Under the pieces are notes generated by a model. That model ran no database searches. It had not been told where the DNA came from and saw only the letters and a program-made list of their open reading frames with translations. A stretch of 64,000 bases of DNA, taken from positions 62,001 through 126,000 of the forward strand of contig CAWBTA010000006.1 of the NCBI GenBank assembly GCA_963791625.1, given 5' to 3'. The stretch comes from JANMCE01 sp963791625. GTDB lineage: Bacteria > Actinomycetota > Acidimicrobiia > Acidimicrobiales > Ilumatobacteraceae. This document shows, piece by piece, positions 1 to 9,045 of the stretch (the first letter of the stretch is position 1; every line of letters starts with the position of its first letter). The position numbers and the translations under genes are program-made.

Positions 1-2
1 AG

Positions 3-100
3 CGAAGGTCCCCGCCGGGGCTGCCACTACGGTTCCTTCGGGAACCAGTGCGCGACGACGATCGCACCGAAGCCCTAGAGAACTAGGCGCCCTCCAATGA
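3..100 (+). other. 3' end of an upstream gene (frame not resolved)
   Basis: This stretch lies directly upstream of pilB and should hold the tail of the previous pilus gene. All three forward frames are open from the window edge, with stops at 76-78, 84-86 and 98-100. The last overlaps the pilB start codon as ATGA, as in a coupled operon, but the visible peptide is too short to choose a frame or a family. No promoter or terminator is evident. Confidence 0.3.
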
Positions 101-1767
101 GCACCGCAATCGCTACCCTCGCCGACAAGCTGCTCGTCGGTCTCAAACAGGAGCCAGGCGTTGACCTCGCTTCGCTCGCTCGCGCCCTTCATGAGGCGCA
201 CGGACGCGGGGTCAATGCTGTCCGAGCAGCCGTGGCTGAAGGTGTCGGAATCGAGAGCCTCGAGCGTGTCGCCTGGTGGCATCAGGGCTACGACATTGCC
301 GAAATAGACCCGAACAAGGTTGACCTGGCCCCGTTTGCTCGCCTCCCCGTTGGTGTTGCCAAGGCGCTGCGAGTTCTCCCGTTGGGCCAGGGGGCAACCG
401 GTTTCCGGATTGCCATCGCGGATCCGGACAACCTTGCAGTCGTTGACGAACTTCGCAAACGTCTGGCGCCCGAGCCGGTCGAGATCGCCGTCGCTGACGC
501 AGGGCTTATCGAGGCAGCTCTCTCGGCTATCGAGCACCGCGCCGTCAGCGCAGACTTCAAGGAAGACGACTTCGAAGATCAGTCGGCCGCTCAAAACGAT
601 GATGGCGGCGACAGTCTCATTGCACAGATGGTGAATAAGACCATCGAGATGGCCGTCTCCTACCGAGCCAGCGATATTCATATTGAACCCGCCGAGAATG
701 AGGTCCGCGTTCGGATTCGCGTCGACGGCGTACTTACCGAAATCGCGCACTATCCCATCAGCGCGGGCCAGGGCATCATCAACAACCTCAAAGTCCGAGC
801 CGGGCTCGATGTGGCAGAGCGGCGCGTGCCGCAAGACGGTCGCATCACGATCTCCGTTGCCGGTCGAGTGCTCGACCTCCGACTGGTGACACTGCCCAAC
901 GTGTGGCGGGCCGAAGGCGCAGTCATGCGTATTCTTGACCGCAGCCGAAGCGTGGTCAGCCTCGCGCAGCTTGGTTACTCCGAGCGCGTTCAGTCGACGT
1001 GGGAGCGACTTGCCGATTCGCCCTACGGAGCGTTGCTGGCGACAGGCCCGACCGGTTCGGGCAAGACGACCAGCCTCTATGCAACCCTCGCCAAAATCGC
1101 GACGCCCAAGGTCAAGGTCTGTACCGCTGAGGATCCGGTGGAATACCGGTTCCCGGGCATCACCCAGATGCAGGTGGATGTCCGCGCTGGGCGCACTTTT
1201 GCTACCGCTCTCAAGAGCTTTCTGCGAAGCGACCCCGACATCATCCTCGTCGGCGAAATTCGAGATCACAACACGGCGAACACCGCTATCGAGGCCGCTC
1301 TCACCGGTCACCTTCTGTTGGCGTCACTCCATGCCAACACCGCGGTTTCTGCGCCGACCCGTCTGATTGAAATGGGCATCGAGCCGTATCTCGTGGCGAG
1401 TGCCGTCCGCGGCGTGCTTTCCCAGCGACTCGCACGAAAGCTCTGTCCCCACTGCAAGGTCGCCACTCCAGCGTTGCCGGGTACGTTCGATCTGCTTGAA
1501 GTAGATCAGTACCCGGAACAGATCTTTCAGCCGGCCGAGAGGGGCTGTTCGCGCTGCAGCGGTACCGGCTATAGAGGGCGTCTCGCCATAGCCGAAGTTC
1601 TCGAAGTATCACCAGCGGTCGCGCACGGCATTGCGAGCGGTATGGACCTGCAGGAACTCCTGAAGCTCGCTCGCTCCGAAGGCATGGTCCCGATGTTTGA
1701 AGAAGGTCTGCAATACGTGATGCAGGGAGTTACGTCCCTGGCCGAACTCGCAAGGGTGATCAACTAA
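97..1767 (+). CDS. pilB: Type IV pilus assembly ATPase PilB (GspE family)
   Basis: Cytoplasmic hexameric ATPase that powers pilus extension through the PilC platform. The 556-residue length is normal for PilB/GspE. An N-terminal MshEN-like region covers roughly residues 1-160. The ATPase core has Walker A GPTGSGKTT near residue 317, Walker B DIILVGEIRD near 381, a His box (TGHLLLASLHAN) and the tetracysteine zinc motif CPHC (about 450) with CSRC (about 485) typical of PilB rather than PilT. The reading frame is intact, and its stop overlaps the pilC start (TAATGG). It is the first complete gene of the pilus locus. The ribosome-binding site is weak, fitting translational coupling to an upstream gene. 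Confidence 0.95.
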   Translation: MSTAIATLADKLLVGLKQEPGVDLASLARALHEAHGRGVNAVRAAVAEGVGIESLERVAWWHQGYDIAEIDPNKVDLAPFARLPVGVAKALRVLPLGQGATGFRIAIADPDNLAVVDELRKRLAPEPVEIAVADAGLIEAALSAIEHRAVSADFKEDDFEDQSAAQNDDGGDSLIAQMVNKTIEMAVSYRASDIHIEPAENEVRVRIRVDGVLTEIAHYPISAGQGIINNLKVRAGLDVAERRVPQDGRITISVAGRVLDLRLVTLPNVWRAEGAVMRILDRSRSVVSLAQLGYSERVQSTWERLADSPYGALLATGPTGSGKTTSLYATLAKIATPKVKVCTAEDPVEYRFPGITQMQVDVRAGRTFATALKSFLRSDPDIILVGEIRDHNTANTAIEAALTGHLLLASLHANTAVSAPTRLIEMGIEPYLVASAVRGVLSQRLARKLCPHCKVATPALPGTFDLLEVDQYPEQIFQPAERGCSRCSGTGYRGRLAIAEVLEVSPAVAHGIASGMDLQELLKLARSEGMVPMFEEGLQYVMQGVTSLAELARVIN

Positions 1768-2983
1768 TGGCGAATTACTCCTACCAAGCCGTGAGCCGAT
1801 CGACCGGCTCTTCCACCAACGGAATCGTGAACGCCGAGGGTCTGGATGACGCTCGGGCACAGCTGAAGAGTCAAGGCCTCCTGGTCGTCAATATTCAGGA
1901 GGGCAGGTCAGCGGTCGGCGCCAAGGAACTCAAGATTGGTGGCGACAAGGTAAAGCTCAAGGACGTTGCTTGGGCCGCGCGCAACCTGGCCACTACGCAG
2001 ACTGCCGGCTTGCCGATTCCGCGAGCACTGAAGATGCTCGGCAATCAGCGAGCGGCTGAGGGCATTGGCAAGACGCTCCTCCGCGTTCACGACGATGTGA
2101 TCGGCGGGCGATCTCTGGCTGAGGCTTTCGGTCAGGAAGAAGCACTGCTCGGCAAGATGACGACGGCGATGGTTGCGGCTGGTGAGTCGAGTGGCAAGCT
2201 CCATGAGAGCCTCACCAAACTCGCAGATCTTGTGTGAGGCCCGCGTTCGGCTGAAGCGCAAGATCATGTCGGCGTTGACCTATCCCGCCGTCATGATGGT
2301 TCTCGTGGTCGGCATCTTCTTCACGATGTTGATCGTCGTCGTTCCGACGTTCAAGAACATCTACGACCAACTCGGCGGAACGCTTCCTGCCTTGACTTCG
2401 TTCATGATGGCCCTGTCCGACCTGCTTCGCAGCCATGTTCTTATGGATTCCCGTCGTCATTGTCGGTTCGGTCTTTGGTCTGAAGCGTCTGAAAAAGTCA
2501 AAGCAGTTTCGCCTCATCAAGGATCGCCTGCTCTTCAAGATGCCGATGTTCGGTAGCCTCTTTCTGTCATCGGCTGTTGCTCGTATGGCCACGACACTGT
2601 CGTCGTCCCTCGGGGCGGGAGTCCAGCTGCTTGACTCGCTGCAGCTTGCAGCGGAGGTAGCGGGAAACTCGATCTTCGAGGACGCCATTGGTGAGATCCG
2701 CGGTGACGTTCGTGACGGTAAGAGCCTCGGCAACGCTATGAGTCGTCAAACAATCGTCCCCGACATGTTCACCTCCCTTGTGATGATCGGCGAAGAGACC
2801 GGGGCGCTTGACACCCTGCTGTTCAAGTACGCCGAGATCCTCGAGGAGGAAGTGGAGACTCGCGTCGAGGGCATCACCAGCGTCATCGAGCCCATCATGA
2901 TCATGGTGTTCGGCGGCCTCGTTGGCGTCATGGTCGTGTCGCTTTACCTGCCGCTCATCAACATCTTCAAGTTCCTGAAGTAG
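1767..2983 (+). pseudogene. pilC: Type IV pilus inner-membrane platform protein PilC, frameshifted
   Basis: PilC/GspF is the polytopic membrane protein on which PilB and PilT act. The conserved T2SSF features are all present but spread over three frames. Frame 1 runs from the ATG at 1767 (MANYSYQAVSRSTGS) to a stop at 2237. Frame 2 carries LKRKIMSALTYPAVMMVLVV, and frame 3 from about 2440 carries IPVVIVGSVFGLKRLKK through the C-terminal membrane segment to the stop at 2983. The first shift is a CTTG at 2229-2232 where CTG would restore ADLCEARVRLKRK. The second lies near 2435-2447. Rejoined length is about 405 residues, normal for PilC. Sequence quality on both sides of each break is that of a functional protein, so either the mutations are recent or they are sequencing errors. 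Confidence 0.88.
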
Positions 2984-2991
2984 CTCATCCG

Positions 2992-3452
2992 GTGACCCGT
3001 CGACCAGGGGTCCAAGACGAGGGGTTCACCCTTCTCGAACTGGGTGTTGTCATCGTCATCATCGGCGTTCTGGCGACTCTGGCCCTTCCGTCCTTTCTAG
3101 GTGTTCGGTCGCGTGCGGACGATCTCGTCGCGCGAGACGCTCTTCGGCGAACTGCCGTCACGGCGCGGGTTCTGTATGAAGACGGTCAGACATTTGCGGT
3201 CGGTGAAGCGTCCTTGCGGGCAGCGGAGCCTGGCCTCTCCTACGTGAGGGTGACAGCCTGCCGTCAGTCCAACCAAGTGGGGGACCTGTGACTATGGTCT
3301 ATTTCGGCGATGAGTCCGTGTTCGGTGCCGTGGCCCGTTCGAGAAGCGGACGTTGCTTTCTCACCGCCGTTGTCGGCGCAGGCCAACCCTTCGTCACACA
3401 TGCGAGGCAGACGGAGTCGCCGGCGGAATGCACGTTGCCCGCTCGTCTGTAA
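2992..3452 (+). pseudogene. Type IV prepilin (pilin 1), frameshifted
   Basis: Starts with GTG at 2992, 8 bases after pilC. It has a short basic leader, the prepilin peptidase site DEGFTLLELGVV and the hydrophobic alpha-1 helix (VIVIIGVLATLALPSFLGVRSRA). Homology to the second pilin at 4896 is clear (A..AEPG, YFG motifs). The first frame stops at 3291. Adding one G to the G5 run at 3279-3283 rejoins it to VTMVYFGDESVFGAVARSRS and a stop at 3450-3452, giving about 153 residues with a C-terminal cysteine pair region (GRCF...AECT). Substrate of the PilD encoded at 11.8 kb. It could be the major or a minor pilin. Confidence 0.75.
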
Positions 3453-3548
3453 GCCCGGATGCTCCCTGGACTCTCGTCTCGTAGCCTGGTAGAGCGCGCC
3501 TGCGCGCAGGCAATGGCGAACTAAGCATCCGTGAATCAGGCTCGGCGT
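3453..3548. other. Convergent gap with a perfect 14-bp palindrome
   Basis: The gap between pilin 1 and the minus-strand gene contains the perfect palindrome GCCTGCGCGCAGGC, at about 3506-3519. It could fold into a short hairpin between the two convergent genes, but there is no T-run, so a Rho-independent terminator is not supported. Confidence 0.35.
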
Positions 3549-4669
3549 TCAACCGCCTGCCTGACGGGTTCTGCGCTCGAACCGCTTAGCGAATCCAGCC
3601 CTCCCAAGGGCGTACGGGGGGCGGGAGCGGTTGGCCATCAGCTCGTGACTCTTCAACCCGCAGCGGTGACCCTGGTGGTTCTCCGCCGCAGCGATCGGAT
3701 CCGTCGAGGAAGGCGACAGGAGGTCGGCGCTCGGTGGCCCGAAATCAAGCTGGTTGAACAGCACTTCAAGGCGCTCGTCGTTGTAGGGGACTTCGCTGAC
3801 GCTGCCGTTTCCGAATGACTCCACCACGTCAGCTTGCTCCGGAATTCCCACTTCTGCACGCCATGGGTCAAACGAACCGCTCGATATGGGTGCCGTTGGC
3901 GGCTCGATCGCCGTGGCTGGCGTCCATGGCTGCCGTGAGGGCTCGTTCCAGTCGAGCGGATCACTCGTTGCGGTCGACGCGTTCCAGGTCAAATGGATCG
4001 TTCGCTCCGGCCTCGGCCGGTTCGCCCCAGCTTTGCGATGCTGCCAGAGCGGGAGTCTCGCCCTCCGGCACAGCTGATTCCCATTCCGAGAGCCAGTCAG
4101 GTTCGTACGTTGGTGAGCTGGGCTCCGTCGGCTGTGGTTCGGCGACGTGGGCCGGCGGGGCAGGCGACGATATGGAAGGCTGCGGTGCATAGGCCGCCTG
4201 CGGAGTCCAGGCATCAAAGGACAGCCCAGCCTCCTCGAACGGACTCGAATCAGGTCGAGACCTGCGGGTTGAGAGTTTCTGATGAGGAGGGGTCGTCGGA
4301 CCATCCGGCCGGCTCGTGCCAACTCGGGCCAGCTTGCTCGTGAATCGGTTGGCTGGACGGCTTGGCGGGTGCAGCCGCCGAGGACGAGCCAGATGCCCGT
4401 TGGAGGAATTCGAAACGATCAAACGGGCTCATCGCACGAAACAGTTCCAGCAATTCCTGCTCCTCAGCGGAATGCGATGGCGTCCCGGCGAGTGCAGCTT
4501 GGAACTCGACCGGATGAGCGCCGGCGAGTTGGTCCTCGATCTGGATGTTGTGGCGGAGAGCGTCATCGAGCGCCGTGAGCGCGGCCGCTCGAAACTCTTC
4601 AACCGAGCGCTTGTCGTAAGCCTTGCCGCTCTTGAACTGATAGGTGGCGAGATCGTCGTACGCAGTCAC
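3549..4669 (-). pseudogene. DivIVA-like hypothetical protein, frameshifted
   Basis: Minus-strand gene inside the pilus locus. The 5' part (from a GTG at 4669) reads YDDLATYQFKSGKAYDKRSVEEFRAAAL, which resembles the short DivIVA-type motif (F....GYD...V..F) found in actinobacterial membrane-binding coiled-coil proteins. A low-complexity Pro/Ser/Ala linker follows, then a C-terminal acidic segment (DPLDWNEPSRQPW, SFDPWRAEVGIPEQ, YNDERLEVLFNQLDF). These lie in three different frames with breaks near 4260 and 3975. The frame stays open upstream of 4669 to about 4875 without ATG/GTG/TTG and encodes CQGCDKTC and NRPQIAGLKAFIQHNATDKP. The true start is therefore probably further upstream and may be hidden by another indel. 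The 3' end is uncertain. The function is unknown, and a link to pilus placement is only a guess. Confidence 0.5.
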
Positions 4670-4895
4670 ATCTTCGAAGGTATGAGGCTTGTCCGTCGCG
4701 TTGTGCTGAATGAACGCCTTAAGCCCTGCGATCTGCGGCCGATTGAACCGGTACGGAATTGGTTGACCCGGAGCCGAGCACGTCTTGTCGCAGCCTTGAC
4801 AGGAAAGTCCTTCAACTCCGGCGAGTGGTTCCGATCTAAGTAGGGCGCAGCCGGAACCTGCGCTTCACACCACCACTACAGGAGAACTCACCCCA

Positions 4896-5487
4896 ATGTT
4901 GAACCTCAAGAAGCGCATTGCCGAAGCCCGTCAGAATGACGAAGGCTTCACCCTTATCGAACTGGCTGTCGTCATCCTCATCATCGGCATCCTGCTCGCC
5001 CTGGCCCTCCCGGCCTTCCTTGGCGTCCGCAAGAACGCTGCCGACAAGGCGGCTCAGTCCGCCGTTCGTGTGGCGCTGCTCAACGCTAAGTCGAACTTCA
5101 GCGACTGCCGGTAGCTACGAAGAATGCGGACCGGTGACACGCTCGGAGCCGCTGAACCGGGCGTTACCTACTTCGGACGCCGTGGCCTCAGCGGCAGCCC
5201 TGCTCCCGTCAGCGTCGACGGACTCCAAGACGGTTTCGATGCGATCGTCGACAATTCGGCCGCAGCGGCGACGTCAACAGGTCTTCCGGGCGGCGTCTTG
5301 TCCAAGGGCAGCGGCAAGTGCTACATGATTCAGGACAACACCGCTTCGGCCACCGCAGGCGGCGCAATCGCGCAGGGCACGACGCAGTGGTTTGCCCTCA
5401 ACCTGACCGGCGGCTGCTCGCGCCCACCAGCTGCGCCAGACCCGGACACACTGGTTCACGCTGGTCCTCACCACCGAACTAGCACTT
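4896..5487 (+). pseudogene. Type IV prepilin (pilin 2), reading frame interrupted
   Basis: The ATG at 4896 is preceded by a good ribosome-binding site (AGGAGAA, about 8 bases upstream). It has a basic leader, the cleavage site DEGFTLIELAVVILIIG and an alpha-1 helix (LLALALPAFLGVRKNAADKAAQSAVR), then NAKSNFSDC before a TAG at 5112. The frame resumes immediately (LGAAEPGVTYFGRRG...) and runs through GKCYMIQDNT and QWFALNLTGG. Two small indels near 5107 and 5133 that cancel would give SDCGSYEECGPDTLGAAEPG. The last 25 codons may again be out of frame. This is probably the major pilin, because it has its own ribosome-binding site and a strong terminator directly downstream. Confidence 0.75.
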
Positions 5488-5498
5488 GCTGACCGACA

Positions 5499-5535
5499 AT
5501 GCGCCTGGGACCTCGGTCCCGGCGCATTTCTTTTT
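5499..5535 (+). terminator. Rho-independent terminator after pilin 2
   Basis: A long stem (ATGCGCC..GGGACC paired with GGTCCC..GGCGCAT, loop TC) is followed by TTCTTTTT. It cleanly separates the pilin 2 unit from pilT. Confidence 0.85.
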
Positions 5536-5738
5536 CCGTCTCCGCGTTCGCTTCAGACAACCCGCCTCCTCCTCACGAATGGCCGCGATGTCCCGGCTGC
5601 AAGTTCGGGCTTCTGTCAACATCTCGGCCCGATTCCCCCAAGCACCCTCAATCTCCGTGCGTCAACGACCGATAGGTCCTCTGACGAGCACGATCGCATC
5701 GCGAGCCGTTCGCACATCCAACCTGTGAGGCACTCAAC
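5536..5738 (+). promoter_or_regulatory. pilT upstream region
   Basis: About 200 bases between the pilin 2 terminator and pilT. There is no convincing gene. It must contain the pilT promoter because a terminator precedes it. A weak sigma-28-like match (TCAA, about 16 bases, ACCGATAG) lies at 5648-5675. It is poorer than the match upstream of whiB. Confidence 0.3.
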
Positions 5739-7136
5739 ATGACCATGACCACCAGTCCGCAGACCGGCCAGCGCGGCGCCGATGCAGCGCTTGTCGACGC
5801 CGCACACGCGGCGGGAATTCCGGTCATCACCAAGCTTGATTCGCTCGACCCGACGGCTGTGCAGGCTGTCCCCTCCGATCTCGGCGTGGTCGGCGTTCGG
5901 TGGCACGATGGTTTCCTGATCGTGGCCTGGCCCGGCATTCCCACACCCGCCGAAGTGGCCCGTGTGCAGCAACGAGTAGGCACCCCCATCGTGCCCGCCG
6001 TAGCGCCCGGCATCCACGATGCTCTGGCTGCGATGGCACAAGCCAACGCCGTGAACCGTCCTCGTGTCGAGAAGATTCTCGACGTTGCTCTCAGCAAGAA
6101 AGCTTCCGACATCCATCTCGCGGTTGGCGTACCGCCGATGCTTCGCCTCGGTTCGGAACTCGCTCCGATTCCTGGGTTCCCGCCTATCACGCTCGACGAA
6201 ATGCGGGCCATGTGTGAGTACGTCGCCGGCGACGTGCTCACGAATTTCAACGGCGACTACGACGGTGGCTGCAACTACGGCGGCTCCCGATTTCGTGTGA
6301 ACCTCTCCATGCAACGCGGCACGCCGACCATCGTCATGCGCGCCATCCCGTTGCAGGTCCCCCGTTTCGAAACATTGAAGCTCCCGCCGGTCATTCAGAC
6401 ATTGGCTGACATCCCGAAGGGTCTCGTGCTCATCTGCGGCCCAACCGGTTCGGGTAAGTCGACGACACTCGCCTCCATCATCGACAAGATCAACCGCACA
6501 ACCCCGTGCCACATCATCACCATTGAAGATCCGATCGAATACATGCACCCGAGCCGCCGCGCCATGGTGCGCCAGCGTGAGGTCGGCCACGACACCGAGA
6601 GCTTCGCTCGTGGCCTCAAGTCCGCCCTTCGTCAGGACCCCGACGTCGTGCTCGTCGGTGAAATGCGAGACCTCGAAACCATCTCGCTCGCCGCCACCGC
6701 CGCCGAAACCGGTCACCTCACCTTCGCCACCGTTCACGCCTCGTCAGCCAAATCGACGGTCGACCGCATCATCGACGTCTTCCCCGCCGGCCAGCAGGGC
6801 CAGATCCGGGCTCAGCTGGCCAACACGCTCCGCGCTGTTGTGTGCCAAAGCCGCTTCAGTCGTGCCGACGCCCCCGGGTCCTCGGTCGTCATTTGCGAAG
6901 TCATGATCGTGACCTCCGCGATCTCGAACATGATTCGTGAAGGCGAGATCCACCGCATCGACGGCGCCATCCAATCTGGCATCGAGAAGTACGGCATGCA
7001 GCCCTTCGACCTCGGCCTCGCTCGGGCCGTTGTCAACGGAACTCTCGCTATGGATACCGCGATGCAGAATGCCCACAGCGAGAGCGACATGCGTGAATAC
7101 CTAAAGGTGGCCCAGCGTGAGCTCAACGCGTTCTAA
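5739..7136 (+). CDS. pilT: Type IV pilus retraction ATPase PilT
   Basis: Powers pilus retraction and twitching. It is 465 residues long with an intact frame. An N-terminal extension of about 110 residues precedes the conserved PilT start (VEKILDVALSKKASDIHLAVGVPPMLR). Walker A GPTGSGKST is near residue 234, Asp box EDPIEYMHPSRRAMVRQREVG, Walker B DVVLVGEMRD near 302, His box TGHLTFATVHASSA. The tetracysteine motif of PilB is absent, which supports PilT. PilT without the structural pilins would have no substrate, so an intact pilT among broken pilin genes is notable. Confidence 0.93.
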   Translation: MTMTTSPQTGQRGADAALVDAAHAAGIPVITKLDSLDPTAVQAVPSDLGVVGVRWHDGFLIVAWPGIPTPAEVARVQQRVGTPIVPAVAPGIHDALAAMAQANAVNRPRVEKILDVALSKKASDIHLAVGVPPMLRLGSELAPIPGFPPITLDEMRAMCEYVAGDVLTNFNGDYDGGCNYGGSRFRVNLSMQRGTPTIVMRAIPLQVPRFETLKLPPVIQTLADIPKGLVLICGPTGSGKSTTLASIIDKINRTTPCHIITIEDPIEYMHPSRRAMVRQREVGHDTESFARGLKSALRQDPDVVLVGEMRDLETISLAATAAETGHLTFATVHASSAKSTVDRIIDVFPAGQQGQIRAQLANTLRAVVCQSRFSRADAPGSSVVICEVMIVTSAISNMIREGEIHRIDGAIQSGIEKYGMQPFDLGLARAVVNGTLAMDTAMQNAHSESDMREYLKVAQRELNAF

Positions 7137-8173
7137 GGTCGACCGCCGACGAGGGCTTCACGCTCGTTGAGCTGGTCATGGCCATTGTTGTTCTGTTCAT
7201 CGCGATGGCGGCTGCCACGCAGATCATCGTGTCGATGGTGGCCGCAACGATCTCCAACCGACACGTCGACTTGGCGATGTCGGTGGCAACGCAGACGATG
7301 GAAAACAGCGTCGCCTACGACTGCGGCGGTCAGCTCCTTGACCCGACAGCCGCCACGACTGACTCAACCAAAGCTCGATGCAACGCAACGCGTTTTACCT
7401 CAAGCTTCAAAAGCGCTGTCTGGTCGACACGAACTCGACTCCACGACCGCAGCGAACGCAGCCGATAAGGCCAGCTGTGACGCCGCAGCGGCGGCACCGA
7501 ACGATCCTTTCAACGGTATTGCCCCGAATGCGGCCAAGTTCCTCCCTGACTTCGACCAGTTGCAGGCCGACTTGGGATCGCGTCGATTCACCGTTCACAA
7601 GAGTGCGGCTTCCTTCAGTACGGCGGCTGATGGGTCGGCTGCAGCGGCAGGAACCCTGCCGGTGTGTACCACTGTTCGTCTCACCTGGAAGTTCGTCACG
7701 TCCGTTGGTGTCAACACCGTTGATGATGGAAGTAACAACGCGCTGAGGCTCCAGCGTGATGTGCACGTGCAGTGGTTCGAACCTCGTCAGAGCATGTCAG
7801 GTTTCGTGATCTCACCCAGGTGTCAGCGCTTCCACCGGACACAAAGGTCGCCGTCAACCAGGGCCGGATCTCCGTCGCCGCTGGCGTCGGTCGTTCGGCA
7901 AAGATCAAGATGCTCAACTCCGATCCCGAACGGTTTGTTACCTACGCAGCCGACGAAACCACAGGCCTCGTGATCTTTCCGTTCCTGCCGGACGGCCAGT
8001 TCGAGGTGTCGATCGGAGGGTCTCCGGCGGTAGTCGTCGTTACGCTCGGTGCTTCCGCACTTGGTCGCTCAGTATGTGTGCCCTCGACCGGCAGCCCCTC
8101 CAAGTTTCTCATGCTGCGGGGTGCAGCTGATGATGCGGATCAGGCAGCACCTCAATACCCGTCCGAAGGATGA
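7118..8173 (+). pseudogene. Minor prepilin A, multiple frameshifts
   Basis: The prepilin signature DEGFTLVELVMAIVVLFIAMAAATQII is at about 7150-7230, but the frame that encodes it has no start codon. A GTG at 7118, 7 bases after AAAGGTGG and overlapping the pilT 3' end, would reach it if one C were removed from GACCGCCGAC. After about 7400 the protein continues in another frame (AANAADKASCDAAAAAPNDP, NAAKFLPDFDQLQADLGSRR) and after about 7790 in a third (FRDLTQVSALPPDTKVAVNQ...VIFPFLPDGQFEVSIGGSP) to the stop at 8173. Rejoined length is about 350 residues. Likely a minor pilin that primes pilus assembly. Confident as a prepilin, uncertain in detail. Confidence 0.65.
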
Positions 8174-9045
8174 TGGTGGCTTCACGCTCATCGAGCTCGC
8201 AGTGTCGCTCGGCATTCTGTCGATCGTCATGACCTTGGCGTTCAGCATCCTGATCAGCACGATGAACATCTCGTCAGTGGTGAGTTGGCAGTCAACGTCA
8301 AACACCGAGCTGCGACAGTTGATCGACAGCGTCTTTGCCGACGTAGAAACGGCTCGCCCTGCATTTGGATGCGACCTCAACCACGACGGGCAAATCGAAC
8401 GACCTAGGCTCAAGCGAGAAAGTGCTCACGTCCAACACGTGTCCTGATATCAACAACATCGTTGAGCGATCAGACGGGGTGCTCCTGGTCGCATCACCAG
8501 ACCGCATTTGTTACAACACAAATCGGTTGTACTCTCGGCAAGCCGGCACGTTGGCCGGCTCCACCAACCCGCCGTACGCACCGGTTTGTCTTGCCGTCGT
8601 CGATCGAAGGCGGTCACGAATTGCGTCTCGAAACGTTCGCGCCGCCGAGTCGACACCGAGGACTGGAACGAACCGATCACGCTCGGTACGGGGTCGCCCG
8701 CCGGCGTTCGAGTCTTAGGGCGGGTAGACCCGAGTGCGGCAAGCCCGACTGGTGACGGCTACTTCGAGTACTACAAAGCCGGGGACGACGGGCCGAACGT
8801 TGCTCACCGGTAGCGAGACGGTGACAGTCGGTTCACCGCCGTCCAATCGACCAACGCACTGGAGGATGGTGACCGCCAAGCGGTGAACACGGTGGTTATG
8901 CGTGCACGAATCGCCTATGGGGCAACCGGTGCTCAAGCAAACCGAACCCGCGACATCGTGTACCGCGTCGCGTTGCGTGCGGCCCGCTATTCGAGCGAAC
9001 GCTGCGCTACCGGCAACCTCGACGCTGGGACGGCCTGCATCATGA
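8130..9045 (+). pseudogene. Minor prepilin B, multiple frameshifts
   Basis: Starts ATG ATG at 8130 inside the 3' end of prepilin A. Leader MMRIRQHLNTRPKDDGG, then FTLIELAVSLGILSIVMTLAFSILISTMN. The frame breaks near 8395, after which the coding signal passes to LTSNTCPDINNIVERSDGVLLVASPDRICYN, then near 8610 to EDWNEPITLGTGSPAGVRVLGRVDPS, and near 8880 to VMRARIAYGATGAQANRTRD. The end overlaps the next gene, probably as ATGA near 9042-9045. About 305 residues if rejoined. A second minor pilin of the same cluster. Confidence 0.6.
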
